A stretch of 59,977 nt of DNA from a bacterium (GCA_035505375.1 DATJQV010000003.1:1-59977), one strand, 5' to 3'. Counted from the first letter of the stretch, positions 7,563-16,111 are shown. Numbers and translations: made by a program. The notes: a model not told the origin generated them from the sequence alone.

Positions 7563-7706
7563 TCACGTCGGGGCCGGAGTCTGTTCGGTGGGGAACTCGC
7601 CGTTTGGCTGCGGCTTCGCACGGTTGCCGGCAAAGCTGACATACAGGACGAGGGCGGCGACGGCCACGATCACCACCAGTAGCAGCGCCCGCGCGAAGTT
7701 CTTCAT
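7563..7706 (-). CDS. Small single-pass membrane protein, 47 aa
   Basis: MKNFARALLLVVIVAVAALV opens the protein, followed by LYVSFAGN and a Pro-rich, polar tail (EFPTEQTPAPT). The layout is one N-terminal membrane helix with an outside tail. It has a strong own promoter (7716-7744) with the ATG nine bases after the -10 box. It resembles the next gene (7809-7964) in start, helix and Pro/Thr/Gln tail, so the two are paralogues. Function unknown. Confidence 0.7.
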   Translation of the reverse strand: MKNFARALLLVVIVAVAALVLYVSFAGNRAKPQPNGEFPTEQTPAPT

Positions 7707-7715
7707 CAGACCACA

Positions 7716-7744
7716 ATTGTAAGCCGGACAGGCCGCTTCGTCAA
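7716..7744 (-). promoter_or_regulatory. Leaderless-type promoter
   Basis: On the minus strand TTGACG (7744-7739), 17 bases, TACAAT (7721-7716), then nine bases to the ATG at 7706. Confidence 0.7.
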
Positions 7745-7808
7745 ACCGGAAAAGGCGTACAGGAACGGCTCATTGACTCGCGCATGAGTGGGCTCAAGCG
7801 GTCCGGGT

Positions 7809-7964
7809 CTAAGGGCCCGCCGGGGTCGGTGTTTGTGTCGACTGTGGCGGGACCGGCGGCGTGGGCTGCTGCATCGAAGGCCGCAGGGTGACGGTGAAGT
7901 ACAGGAAAAACGCGAGGGCGAGCAGCAGCAAGACGATCAGCATCTGCCGCGTGCTATTCTTCAT
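7809..7964 (-). CDS. Small single-pass membrane protein, 51 aa
   Basis: Starts MKNSTRQMLIVLLLLALAFF, continues with a short YFTVTLRPS segment and ends in a Pro/Gln/Thr-rich tail. Same size and plan as the protein at 7563-7706: MKN start, one membrane helix, Pro-rich tail. No clear promoter; TGTACT lies seven bases before the ATG but no good -35 box was found. Function unknown. Confidence 0.65.
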   Translation of the reverse strand: MKNSTRQMLIVLLLLALAFFLYFTVTLRPSMQQPTPPVPPQSTQTPTPAGP

Positions 7965-8088
7965 GCGACGCAGTACAGGAATCCGGACGACTCGGACTCC
8001 GTGTTTGCAGAAGCCGGCACAGATACGGGCACGGGCGGAATTCTAGGAGCACTAGCCCACTGGGTCAAGTGTGCGCGAACCCCGTGTG

Positions 8089-9042
8089 TCAATCTGAAGC
8101 GGGTTGCGGGGCTGGGCTGGCCTCGGGTTCGCTCAAGGTCAGAAGCGCGCGGTTGAAGTCCAAGAGCGCCCTGCCGTTTGCCGGTCCGTTGCGATTCTTC
8201 AGCACCGTCACCTCAAGCTCCGTCACAGAATCCGTGTCCGGCACAGACTCTTCCTGAGCTTCCTCCATCACACGGTTGAACAGCCCCAGCGCGACCTGGG
8301 CGTCCTGCTCGATGTCCCCGGCGCCGTGCAGGTCGTCCAAGGCCACCCGGTCCGGGTGCGCCGGGCTCCTGACCAGTTGCGCGCCGAGTATCACCGGTAC
8401 GCTCAGGCTCTTCGCGGTATCCAGTATCCGCTCGGAGATGCGTTCGAGCTCCCGCTGCCGGCTCATGAACTCACCCTGTATCCTGACTTTCTGCATGTAG
8501 TCCACGAAGACCGCCCCGACCGGGACCTGCCCGCAGATGGCGGCAACGGTTTCCGCCCAGTCCCCCACGGCATAGGGCTCGTCCTCAAGGAGGACCCGGT
8601 CTGAGTTCAGCAGCTCGCCGAGCTCTGCCTTGCCCTTTTCCAGCGTCGGGTTGTCCGTCCTGCCCTTTCGGACGTAATCCTCAAGCGCAGCCAGGTTGTA
8701 TCCCAAACTTTCCGGGTCGACGATAGTGCCGCACAGGATGTTGAGGAGCTTCAAACCGAGCTGTCGCCGCGGCTCCTCATAGGAAAAGAATACAAAAGCC
8801 TTGTCCTTGTACATACGGCTCATGTTCACGAGCAGATTGAACATCATGGTGGTCTTGCCGTGACCGGTTCTGCCGCACACAATCGTAACCGCCGCCTGAG
8901 GAATGGTCACGAGTTTATCCAGGCTGGCAAAGCCGGTCTTGAGCCCTTCTGGAGTCTTCGCAAGCTCGGCCTGGAAGTCTCTCAGCCGGTACGAACTCAG
9001 GTTCCGGAGCTGGTTCCTCGGTTGGTCTGGCGTACTCCGCAT
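8089..9042 (-). CDS. DnaB-like RecA-fold ATPase without N-terminal domain
   Basis: A 317-residue protein equivalent to the C-terminal ATPase of replicative helicase DnaB: TGFASLDKLV, Walker A GRTGHGKTT (residues about 55-63), VFFSYEEP, Walker B-like GAVFVDYMQKV near 185, VPVILGAQLVR and GAGDIEQDAQVALGLF near 240, then NRNGPANG near 285. The primase-binding N-terminal domain is absent, so it is not the main replicative helicase. An accessory or phage-type helicase or recombination ATPase is possible. ATG 9042 has GGAGG six bases upstream and overlaps the stop of a leader ORF as TGATG. Confidence 0.85.
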   Translation of the reverse strand: MRSTPDQPRNQLRNLSSYRLRDFQAELAKTPEGLKTGFASLDKLVTIPQAAVTIVCGRTGHGKTTMMFNLLVNMSRMYKDKAFVFFSYEEPRRQLGLKLLNILCGTIVDPESLGYNLAALEDYVRKGRTDNPTLEKGKAELGELLNSDRVLLEDEPYAVGDWAETVAAICGQVPVGAVFVDYMQKVRIQGEFMSRQRELERISERILDTAKSLSVPVILGAQLVRSPAHPDRVALDDLHGAGDIEQDAQVALGLFNRVMEEAQEESVPDTDSVTELEVTVLKNRNGPANGRALLDFNRALLTLSEPEASPAPQPASD

Positions 9043-9080
9043 CACGAACCTCCATCTGAACGGTACTGCCGCTCGGTCAT
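9042..9080 (-). CDS. Putative leaderless leader ORF, 12 aa (MTERQYRSDGGS)
   Basis: ATG 9080 lies exactly where transcription should begin, six bases after TAGAAT. The ORF runs 12 codons, its GGA-GGT codons form the Shine-Dalgarno site of the next gene, and its TGA shares a base with the next ATG (TGATG). This is the clearest case of the leader arrangement in the window. Confidence 0.5.
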   Translation of the reverse strand: MTERQYRSDGGS

Positions 9081-9086
9081 CGCACG

Positions 9087-9114
9087 ATTCTAGGCGGCTC
9101 AGCAACGGTGTCAA
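9087..9114 (-). promoter_or_regulatory. Promoter of leader ORF and DnaB-like gene
   Basis: TTGACA (9114-9109), 16 bases, TAGAAT (9092-9087) on the minus strand. This is close to consensus. Confidence 0.75.
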
Positions 9115-9270
9115 ATCCCCAGTGAAGCGGACTGAACCCGCTCGCACTGCTCCGTGTCGGTTCAGAGCGGAATTCTGCCTCAATCGCCACATACCCCAGC
9201 ACCCCGGCTCGCCGGTACCGCGAATCGGCAGGGTCAAGTGTCGGCCTTTGCAGCACCTGTCTGCAGCGAC

Positions 9271-9298
9271 TTTACAGGGGGGCCGCCGGTGGTAGAAT
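9271..9298 (+). promoter_or_regulatory. Promoter of leader ORF and vanZ-like gene
   Basis: TTTACA (9271-9276), 16 bases, TAGAAT (9293-9298). The next ATG is eight bases downstream. Confidence 0.6.
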
Positions 9299-9306
9299 AT
9301 GGCCGC

Positions 9307-9375
9307 ATGTTGTTTGACTGTATCAGTCCAGCGACGAGGACCTCGGAACTGCTCGTTCGCGGTGAAGCCGGGTAG
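9307..9375 (+). CDS. Putative leaderless leader ORF, 22 aa
   Basis: ATG eight bases after the -10 box. It begins MLFDCISPAT and its TAG is two bases before the GTG and five bases before the ATG of the VanZ-like gene. No Shine-Dalgarno site. Listed because of the recurring leader arrangement. Confidence 0.4.
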   Translation: MLFDCISPATRTSELLVRGEAG

Positions 9376-9380
9376 CGGTG

Positions 9381-9722
9381 ATGGCAAAGAGAGGAAGAGG
9401 CCGGGCCTGGGTGTTCCTCATCTGCTGGATTGCGCTGACCTGTTTTCTCATGACCTACCCCTTCCGCGGCGGCCCGAGCATCATCGGGCGCGGTTACGAC
9501 AAGGTGATTCACACGTCGCTCTTCACGGTGATGGGCCTGTCGGCGCAGGCGGCAATACCGTGGGCTTCACTGCTCATAGCCGCACCGCTCGCGGTCGGAC
9601 TCGAGCTCATCCAGAAGAAGATACCGGCACGCCACTACGATATCGTTGACATGATGGCCAACGCTACCGGCATGCTCCTCGGCATCTTCGCGTACGAACT
9701 CTCAACCCGGCTCTCAAGATGA
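9381..9722 (+). CDS. VanZ-like membrane protein
   Basis: A 113-residue membrane protein with three to four helices and the VanZ-type segments TYPFRGGPSIIG...DKVIHTSLF, AAPLAVGLELIQKKIPARHYDIVDMMAN and a final GMLLGIFAYEL helix. VanZ proteins are linked to glycopeptide (teicoplanin) resistance, but most homologues are of unknown function. Start could be GTG 9378 or ATG 9381. It is followed by hisS in the same direction after 148 bases of CGAAAC/CGAATT-type degenerate repeat. Confidence 0.8.
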   Translation: MAKRGRGRAWVFLICWIALTCFLMTYPFRGGPSIIGRGYDKVIHTSLFTVMGLSAQAAIPWASLLIAAPLAVGLELIQKKIPARHYDIVDMMANATGMLLGIFAYELSTRLSR

Positions 9723-9870
9723 CCGGCGAACCCGAAACTCGAAACCAGAATGACGATTGCATGCGGGCAAAACTCAAAGCACGAAATCCGAATTCTCCAA
9801 TTCGTTATTTCCCGGCTTTCGGGCTTCATTCGGAATTCGAGCTTCGTCCTTCGAGTTTGGACCTGACACT
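9723..9870. repeat. Degenerate short-period spacer upstream of hisS
   Basis: Words such as CGAAACT, CGAAATCC and CGAATTC recur about every 7-8 bases. An open frame runs through it into hisS, but the hisS fold begins only after the ATG at 9871. Confidence 0.5.
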
Positions 9871-11127
9871 ATGTCTGAATTGAAGCAATCCCGCCCGAAG
9901 GGCACGCAGGATTTCGTGCCGCCGGACTCGGAGCGACGGCGGCAGGCCGAGGCGGCGTTCCGCAGTCTGGCCGAGACTCACGGCTTCCGCGAGATAATAA
10001 CGCCGACGTTCGAGCACACCGCCGTGTTTGTGAAGTCGTCCGGCGAAACCTCGGACATCGTCAAGAAGGAGATGTACTCGTTCAAGGACCGCGCCGGCCG
10101 GGACCTGACGCTCCGGCCCGAAGGAACACCCGGAGTGGTGCGCGCGGTGCTGGAGAACCGTCTGCGCCTGCCCTGCAGGCTCTACTACATCGGCCCATAC
10201 TTCCGGTACAGCCGCCCGCAGAAGGGACGCTACCGGGAATTCGGCCAGCTCGGTATCGAGGCACTGGGCGAGGCCGGTCCTCTGACCGACGCCGAAGTCA
10301 TCGCCGTCGGCAGCGCCTTCTTCGAACGCCTCGGCATCCGCGACTGCACCATTCAGGTCAACTCCATCGGCTGCCGCGAGTGCCGCCCTGCCCATCGCGA
10401 CGCCCTCCGGGAGTTTCTGCTCGCGCGGAAGGAGCAGCTATGCGAGGACTGCCGGCTGCGCATCGACCGCAACCCGCTGCGCGTCTTCGATTGCAAGGTC
10501 GAGACCTGCCGGGAAGCGGTCAAGGACGCGCCGACGCCGCGGCGCTACCTGTGTCCGGCGTGCAACACCCATCACGAACAGGTCCTGGCCGAGTTGAACC
10601 GGCGCGGGCTGCGCCACGAGGCCAGCGACCGGCTGGTGCGCGGGCTCGACTACTACAACCGGACTACCTTCGAGTACGTATCGACCTCGCTGGGTGCGCA
10701 GGACAGCCTCGGCGGAGGAGGACGCTACGACTATCTGATTGAGGAATTCGGAGGGTCGAATACACCGGCGACCGGTTTTGCCATCGGGCTGGAGCGAACC
10801 CTGCTCGCAGCGCCGGCTGTGCCGCTTCCGACTCGACGCAAGCTCGCGTTTGTCGTCTGGCTGACCGACGCCGAGGTCGGCGCAGCGGTGGAACTCGCCG
10901 ACCGGCTGCGGGCGGACGGCATCGCCGCGCAGGTCGATTACGACTCGCGCAAGGTCAAGGGGCAGTTCCGGTCGGCCGATGCGGCCCAGGCAACCTGCTG
11001 CGTGATCATCGGACCGGACGAACTGGCCAAGGGAGTCTACTCGCTGAAGGACCTGGCGACCGGCGAGCAGCGGGAAGTCTCGTCGGCTGCCGTCAGCGCC
11101 GAACTCCGCAAGTTGTTCGCTCCGTAG
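9871..11127 (+). CDS. hisS: Histidine-tRNA ligase
   Basis: Charges tRNA-His. The 418-residue length is usual. Motifs: RPKGTQDF at the start, TLRPEGTPGVVRAVLEN (near residue 75), YYIGPYFRYSRPQKGRYREF (motif 2, near 105), LVRGLDYYNRTTFEY (histidine A motif, near 255), GGGRYD and ATGFAIGLER (motif 3), and a C-terminal anticodon-binding domain. A four-Cys insertion (CREC...CEDC...CPAC) typical of many bacterial HisRS is present. Longer in-frame starts upstream pass through repeat DNA and are rejected. Confidence 0.97.
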   Translation: MSELKQSRPKGTQDFVPPDSERRRQAEAAFRSLAETHGFREIITPTFEHTAVFVKSSGETSDIVKKEMYSFKDRAGRDLTLRPEGTPGVVRAVLENRLRLPCRLYYIGPYFRYSRPQKGRYREFGQLGIEALGEAGPLTDAEVIAVGSAFFERLGIRDCTIQVNSIGCRECRPAHRDALREFLLARKEQLCEDCRLRIDRNPLRVFDCKVETCREAVKDAPTPRRYLCPACNTHHEQVLAELNRRGLRHEASDRLVRGLDYYNRTTFEYVSTSLGAQDSLGGGGRYDYLIEEFGGSNTPATGFAIGLERTLLAAPAVPLPTRRKLAFVVWLTDAEVGAAVELADRLRADGIAAQVDYDSRKVKGQFRSADAAQATCCVIIGPDELAKGVYSLKDLATGEQREVSSAAVSAELRKLFAP

Positions 11128-11206
11128 GACGCCGAGGGTGTGGGACTCTGGGGTTCCAGGTCCGAACGCTCGACCCCTTGAATCCTCGAATCCCAAGATT
11201 CCGTTT
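11128..11206. repeat. Short spacer with GAATCC words
   Basis: Between the convergent ends of hisS and the HNH-like gene lie 8-base-spaced TTGAATCC/TCGAATCC words, the same family as the insert in cca. No clear terminator. Confidence 0.45.
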
Positions 11207-12088
11207 CTATTTCGTGGCGGCCAGCGCGTAGTCGGTGAGCTGGATATCGCAGCCCTGGTCGAGCACCGCCACGGCCGCAGTCCAGCGGCCGGCGGGTAAC
11301 GCGGGCAACGTCAGCTCCAGATCCGCAGACCCCTTCTCGTCTTTGACGCCGAGGTGATCTCTTCCGGCCGATGGGCCGGTGTATTTCGGACCGCCAAGCA
11401 GCGAGATGTCGGGCTCTTCGCCGCGGGGCCAGGCAAGCAGGAACAGGCGGCAGCGCCCGCTCTTCTTCATCTCCCAGTCGTAGCTGAACGCTATCTTGCC
11501 CGCCGGTCCGCGCATGAACGGCACCGCCAGCTTCAGCTCGGCCAGCGGCCGCTCGCCGGGGACCGCGGTCTTGGGGGTACGCGGTGAGCGGAAAGCGGCA
11601 AGCGGCAGCATCAATCCCGGCGCGGGCGCGGTAAGTTCGGATGCCGGCACGTCCGGCTTGAAGTCGTGCTTGGTGATGGTGACCTCGAACTTCGGCGCAT
11701 CCTTGTTCTGGGCGGCGACTTCCTGCCGTGCCTCGACTATCCACTCCTCCCAGGGCCGGTCGCCTTTCGAGGCGGCGTGGCGCGCGCAGACCGGCATCAG
11801 ATTGTCTACCGAGGTCCGGCCGCCGGCCGACGGAGGCTGACGGAACACCAGCGTCGTGTGCTCGCCGTAGCAGCCGGGCACGCCGCAGATGGCGCCGCGC
11901 TTGGAGAGGACCGCCTCCTCCATTTCCTTCGGCCATTTCAGGTCGTCGACGAAGCCATAATGGTCTTCGTGCGGCGTCGGCGGGTAGTGAACACGCGAGC
12001 AGCGGCGACAGGTGGCTTCGGCTTCACGCAGCTTCCAGTCGACCGAAGTAGGCTTGTGGCATTCCGGGCAGTCATAGTTCCATAGCAT
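11207..12088 (-). CDS. Zinc-ribbon/HNH-like protein with C-terminal beta domain
   Basis: A 293-residue protein in three parts. Residues 1-45 hold a CPEC...CRRC zinc ribbon. Residues 60-125 resemble an HNH/McrA-type module (CGVPGC...DNLMPVCARHAASKGDRPW). Residues 135-293 form a beta-rich domain (EVTITKHDFKPDVPASELT, then LELTLPALPAGRWTAAVAVLD) that looks like an extracytoplasmic carbohydrate- or ligand-binding fold, although no signal peptide is present. The catalytic His pattern of HNH nucleases is not fully clear, so nuclease activity is uncertain. ATG 12088 has GGAGGG four bases upstream. Confidence 0.55.
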   Translation of the reverse strand: MLWNYDCPECHKPTSVDWKLREAEATCRRCSRVHYPPTPHEDHYGFVDDLKWPKEMEEAVLSKRGAICGVPGCYGEHTTLVFRQPPSAGGRTSVDNLMPVCARHAASKGDRPWEEWIVEARQEVAAQNKDAPKFEVTITKHDFKPDVPASELTAPAPGLMLPLAAFRSPRTPKTAVPGERPLAELKLAVPFMRGPAGKIAFSYDWEMKKSGRCRLFLLAWPRGEEPDISLLGGPKYTGPSAGRDHLGVKDEKGSADLELTLPALPAGRWTAAVAVLDQGCDIQLTDYALAATK

Positions 12089-12152
12089 GGTTCCCTCCGT
12101 CAGTAGTCGGATCGGCGTCTTGGTTCGTCACGGGCATAGTTTCTCTGATAAG

Positions 12153-12181
12153 ATAATGGCTACTGGCTGGCCGTCTGTCAA
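12153..12181 (-). promoter_or_regulatory. Promoter of the HNH-like gene
   Basis: TTGACA (12181-12176), 17 bases, CATTAT (12158-12153), giving a leader of about 58 bases with a Shine-Dalgarno site. Confidence 0.65.
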
Positions 12182-12325
12182 GCAAGCCCGCGAATGGTGT
12201 CTCTCGTTCACCGTGCATCGTTCCGGGTAATCGTCTGAGAACCGGGGCATGACGACCGTACTGCCGGGCACGCCACGCGGAATGCCGACCGACAATGACG
12301 GCCAGCTAACGGAAGTTGTGCGAGC

Positions 12326-13375
12326 CTACTCGAGGGGCGAAGGTTCGTGGAATGAGAGCCCGCGCGCCGCGTGCCACGCGCCGGGGTCGGCGAAGTAGCG
12401 GACTACTTCTTCATACTCGTCGTCGGTCAGGAAACTGATCTCGCGCGGTATTTTCGGCGACAGGGCGGCGTCGCGATTGGTGAGCGAGTCGAGCCTCACC
12501 CCGACCTGCTCAAGATCCGTGCTGCCCTGCTGCTGCCGGTCGAAGACCACGAAGCAGGCTTCGACCCTTGCGCCCCACTCGCGGATTTCCCGGATGACGC
12601 GCGTCTTGGTCCAGCCGTGCACGAGCGTGTCATCCACCAGCAGCACTCGCTTACGGAACAGCTCGTGGTTCTTGATGCCCTCGAACGGGCTCGCCTCGGG
12701 ATAGCGCTTGGCGCGGCGGGCGTAGAACATCGGCCTGGCCAGCTTCTGGGCCATCACGGCGGCGATGGCGATCGAGCCGGACTCGATGCCGCAGATGACG
12801 TCGAAGTCGAGGTTGCGCACCAGCAGCGCCGCGGAGGAAAGCACGAAGTCGTTCACCGCCGGATAGCTGGCGAGACCCTTGACGTCGATGTAGATCGGGC
12901 TGTAGTTCCGGCCCTCGTCGACCTTGTAGAGCGGGTGCAGGTCGCCAAGCGTGACTTTGATGGCGCCGATCTGCCAGAGCATGGCGGCCACGGTTTCGGC
13001 CATGTTGCCCGACATCACGCGGCGGATGAGCCCGAGGTCGGGCGTGATGATACGCTGGTCGCGCATCAGGCGGTAGAATTTGTCGGACTCTTCCTCGTCA
13101 AGTTCGATGGCGAGCCGGGTCTCGTCGATGTCGTAGACGACGTGGAAACGGCCGAGCTCGCGGTCGCGGCCCAGCAGCGCGTAGCTCTCGGCGTTCGACT
13201 CGCGCTGCCGGGGCCCGAGCTTCGTCGCGGAATGGTTGATCTTGGCGCGGTAGGTCTCAAACAGGTCTGCGGCGAGCGACGCGACCTCTTCGTATTCGAG
13301 GATGTAAGGAGTGCTCGCCCGCATCACCGGGCCCGAGCATTCAATCTCCTTGAGGGGGACCTGGGTGAGTTTCAT
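12326..13375 (-). CDS. PyrE-like phosphoribosyltransferase with N-terminal extension
   Basis: A 349-residue protein whose C-terminal half is a type I phosphoribosyltransferase: DVICGIESGSIAIAAVMAQKL (near residue 195), FYARRAKR, and the PRPP loop RVLLVDDTLVHGWTK (near 245). This matches orotate phosphoribosyltransferase best. The first 150 residues are an acidic, helical domain I do not recognise, and PyrE itself is only about 200 residues. The ATG lies 30 bases after coaE, so it belongs to the same run of genes. It could be a salvage or regulatory paralogue rather than the pyrimidine enzyme. Confidence 0.75.
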   Translation of the reverse strand: MKLTQVPLKEIECSGPVMRASTPYILEYEEVASLAADLFETYRAKINHSATKLGPRQRESNAESYALLGRDRELGRFHVVYDIDETRLAIELDEEESDKFYRLMRDQRIITPDLGLIRRVMSGNMAETVAAMLWQIGAIKVTLGDLHPLYKVDEGRNYSPIYIDVKGLASYPAVNDFVLSSAALLVRNLDFDVICGIESGSIAIAAVMAQKLARPMFYARRAKRYPEASPFEGIKNHELFRKRVLLVDDTLVHGWTKTRVIREIREWGARVEACFVVFDRQQQGSTDLEQVGVRLDSLTNRDAALSPKIPREISFLTDDEYEEVVRYFADPGAWHAARGLSFHEPSPLE

Positions 13376-13405
13376 TGCCGCCGGGCGGCGGGCTCTCGCC
13401 GACCG

Positions 13406-14050
13406 CTAGCGCTCGCGCGCCACCTTGAACGCCTGGAACTTCGCGCTGTAGAAGAAATTCCAGAGCGCGCGGCACTTGCGGCGCAATTCGGCGAACGAGC
13501 CCTTGTTGTCGATGACGAAGTCCGCCCTGCTCCAGATCTTCGCGTCCGGTACCTGGAGCTTCAGGCGGGCCACGATGTCCTCTTCTTTCATGCCGGCATC
13601 GACCAGCCGCTCCGTCTTCAGGCGGTCAGCGGCAGTGACGAGGATGGCCACATCGACCTCTTTGTCCAGCTTCCAGTCAAAGAGCAGCGCCGCGTCGACC
13701 ACCACCAGGCCCTTCCGGTTCCGGTCGATCTCCTTGCGCACGCGATCAAGCAGGGCCGGGTGGACAATCGCGTTCAGTTTGGCGAGACTCGCCTTGCTGG
13801 CAAAGGCCAGCTTCCCCAACGCCCGGCGATCGATGTTGTCGGTCTTGGTGAGGATACCGTGGCCGAAGGTCTTGACCAAACGGTGATACTCGGGCGTACC
13901 CTTGGCCAGGATCGACCAGCCCATCTCGTCGGCGTCGATGATCTTGGCTCCGTAGCGCTTCAGCTCACTGGCAACGGTCGACTTGCCCGAACCCATGTTA
14001 CCGCCGATTCCGACGAGCAGCCGGTCCTGTGAGAGCTTCCTGTCGAACAT
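13406..14050 (-). CDS. coaE: Dephospho-CoA kinase
   Basis: Last step of coenzyme A synthesis. The 214-residue product has the P-loop GIGGNMGSGKSTVASEL (residues about 14-30), IIDADEMGWSIL, VHPALLDRV and VVVDAALLFDWKLDKEVD, all in family order, and a normal length apart from a basic C-terminal tail of about 25 residues. It starts one base after the etfB-like stop and is part of the acpP-fabF run. CoA supply fits the fatty-acid genes upstream. Confidence 0.93.
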   Translation of the reverse strand: MFDRKLSQDRLLVGIGGNMGSGKSTVASELKRYGAKIIDADEMGWSILAKGTPEYHRLVKTFGHGILTKTDNIDRRALGKLAFASKASLAKLNAIVHPALLDRVRKEIDRNRKGLVVVDAALLFDWKLDKEVDVAILVTAADRLKTERLVDAGMKEEDIVARLKLQVPDAKIWSRADFVIDNKGSFAELRRKCRALWNFFYSAKFQAFKVARER

Positions 14051-14051
14051 C

Positions 14052-14837
14052 CTAGATCACCTTCGCTTCCTCGCGCAGCAGGCGCACGAGTTCCGGCACG
14101 ACCTCTTCGGCCGCACCTTCGAGCACGCGGCCCGGCTTTCGGCCCGGCGGCAGCCGGTCATCAACGTAGATGACTCGCCGGGTCAGGGCTGCCGAGTCGA
14201 TTCCGAGCACGGTCGCGCCCAGCACCGGGATTTCCTTTTTCTTCGCCGCCATCATCCCCTTGAGGGTCGGGTAGCGAGGTTCGTATGCCCCCTTCTGTAT
14301 CGTCACCAGGCAGGGAATGGGAGCCTGAACCACCTCGGTCGCGCCCTCGATCTCGCGCCGGGCAACGATCGTTCGGGCGGTCGTGTCCGCCGTCACCTCG
14401 GCTACGACCGAAACGTGCGGAATCCCGAGGAAGTGGGCGATCGCCGGCGGTACTGCCGCAAAGTCATCGTCCACCGCCTGCTTGCCGCAGAACACGATGT
14501 CGAAAGGCTGTCGCTTCACGGCCGCGGCGAGCAGGCGCCCGACCGCAAGGGCATCGATACCGTCGAACGCCGGGTCGGTAAGCTGGACCGCCGCATCCGC
14601 GCCCATCGCGAGCGTGGTCCGGAGCGCGGTCTTTACCCGTTCCGGGCCCAGCGCGACGACAGTGATAGTACCGGCACCGGCCTTCTCCTTCAGGCGCAGG
14701 GCCGTTTCCATCGCGTATTCGTCGTAAGGATTGACGACCCACTCGATTTCGGTCGTATCCACGAAACCGGTCGACGTGTTCACACGGATCTTGGTCTCGG
14801 TGGACGGGACCTGCTTGACGCAGACGACTATGTTCAC
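14052..14837 (-). CDS. etfB: Electron transfer flavoprotein beta subunit
   Basis: A 261-residue Etf[20 protein letters not shown] at the start, NPYDEYAMETALRLKE near 35, VFCGKQAVDDDFAAVPPAIA near 115, and the family signature ATEVVQAPIPCLVTIQKGAYEPRYPTLKG broken around residue 170. EtfB normally pairs with EtfA to carry electrons from acyl-CoA dehydrogenases. No etfA follows here; coaE does. The GTG start overlaps the fabF stop as GTGA, so it is translated with the fatty-acid synthase gene, which is an unusual placement. Confidence 0.9.
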   Translation of the reverse strand: MNIVVCVKQVPSTETKIRVNTSTGFVDTTEIEWVVNPYDEYAMETALRLKEKAGAGTITVVALGPERVKTALRTTLAMGADAAVQLTDPAFDGIDALAVGRLLAAAVKRQPFDIVFCGKQAVDDDFAAVPPAIAHFLGIPHVSVVAEVTADTTARTIVARREIEGATEVVQAPIPCLVTIQKGAYEPRYPTLKGMMAAKKKEIPVLGATVLGIDSAALTRRVIYVDDRLPPGRKPGRVLEGAAEEVVPELVRLLREEAKVI

Positions 14838-16087
14838 GACAGCGCCTTCACCAGCAGGCAGGCGTTGTGCCCGCCGAACCCGAACGAATTGGACAGCGCG
14901 GCGCGGATCTTGCAGTCGCGCGCCGTGCCTTTGATGAAGTCGAGCGCCACGCCTTCGTCCGGCGTCTGGTGGTTGATCGTCGGGTGTACCTTCTGGTGCT
15001 TGAGCTGCAGAACCATCGCCACGAACTCCATTGCGCCGGCCGCCCCGAGCCCGTGGCCGATCATCGACTTGGTCGAGTTGATCGCGAGCTTGCTTGCGTG
15101 CGGGCCGAAGACGTCGAGAACCGCCTTCACCTCGGAGGCGTCGTTCAGCGGCGTGGACGTGCCGTGGCCATTGATGTAGTCGATTTCCTCCGGCTTCATG
15201 CCGGCCTCGGCGAGCGCCTGGCGCATCACCGCGGCCGCGCCCCTGGCGTCCGGGTCCGGGGCGGTGATGTGGTAGGCGTCGGCCGTCGCTCCGTAGCCGG
15301 CGAACTCGCAGTAGATCTGCGCGCCGCGCCGGCGGGCGTGCTCAAGCTCCTCGAGCACGTAGATGCCGCTGCCCTCGGCGATGACGAACCCGTCCCGGTC
15401 CTTGTCATACGGCCGGGAAGCCTTCTCCGGTTCCGAATTGTGCTTGGAGAGCGCGCCCATGTTGTTGAACGCGGCGACCGTGAACCTGGTGATGGCCGCC
15501 TCGGCGCCGCCGGTGATCATCACGTCGGCTTCGCCGTTCACGATGTGCCGGTAGGCAACGCCGGTCGCGTGCGCGCCCGAGGCACACGCTGACGTGGTGT
15601 CGTAGTTCGGACCGCGCAGGTTGTGGTTGATGGCAATCTGGCCGTTGGCCATGTCCGGGATCATCATCGGTACCAACAGCGGGGAAACCCGGCGCGGCCC
15701 CTTCTGCAGGAACTGCGCGAACTGGGCCTCCCAGGTCTGGATGCCGCCCATGCCCGAGCCGGTGATTACGCCGACCCGGTCGCGGTCTTCCTTCTCAAAG
15801 TCCAGCTTCGCGTCCCTGACCGCCTCATCCGCAGCCCAAAGGGCATACTGGGTGAACCGGTCGGTGCGCTTCACGAGCTTCGGGTCCAGACGCTGCGCCG
15901 GGTCGAAGCCTTTGACCTCGGCCCCGATTTGCACTTCGAGGTCGGACGAGTCAAACGCGGTGAAGCGGGCCGCGCCGCTCTTCCCGGCGAGCAGATTCTG
16001 CCAGTATGTGGGAACGTCGTTGCCGATCGGCGTCACCGCGCCCAGCCCGGTGACAACTACCCGTCGGCGACCGCTCTGGGTGCTCAT
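14834..16087 (-). CDS. fabF: Beta-ketoacyl-ACP synthase II
   Basis: Condensing enzyme of type II fatty-acid synthesis. The 417-residue length is usual. [16 protein letters not shown] at the N-terminus, the active-site Cys in [13 protein letters not shown] (near residue 165), the His residues in [15 protein letters not shown] (near 305) and [16 protein letters not shown] (near 340), and [14 protein letters not shown] at the end are all present. It starts 24 bases after acpP. Confidence 0.96.
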   Translation of the reverse strand: MSTQSGRRRVVVTGLGAVTPIGNDVPTYWQNLLAGKSGAARFTAFDSSDLEVQIGAEVKGFDPAQRLDPKLVKRTDRFTQYALWAADEAVRDAKLDFEKEDRDRVGVITGSGMGGIQTWEAQFAQFLQKGPRRVSPLLVPMMIPDMANGQIAINHNLRGPNYDTTSACASGAHATGVAYRHIVNGEADVMITGGAEAAITRFTVAAFNNMGALSKHNSEPEKASRPYDKDRDGFVIAEGSGIYVLEELEHARRRGAQIYCEFAGYGATADAYHITAPDPDARGAAAVMRQALAEAGMKPEEIDYINGHGTSTPLNDASEVKAVLDVFGPHASKLAINSTKSMIGHGLGAAGAMEFVAMVLQLKHQKVHPTINHQTPDEGVALDFIKGTARDCKIRAALSNSFGFGGHNACLLVKALS

Positions 16088-16111
16088 CGGCGGTTGGGGT
16101 AAGGAACCCGG

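Noticed and set aside
12371-14032. 553-codon plus-strand ORF
   Set aside because: Shadow of the phosphoribosyltransferase and coaE genes on the other strand.
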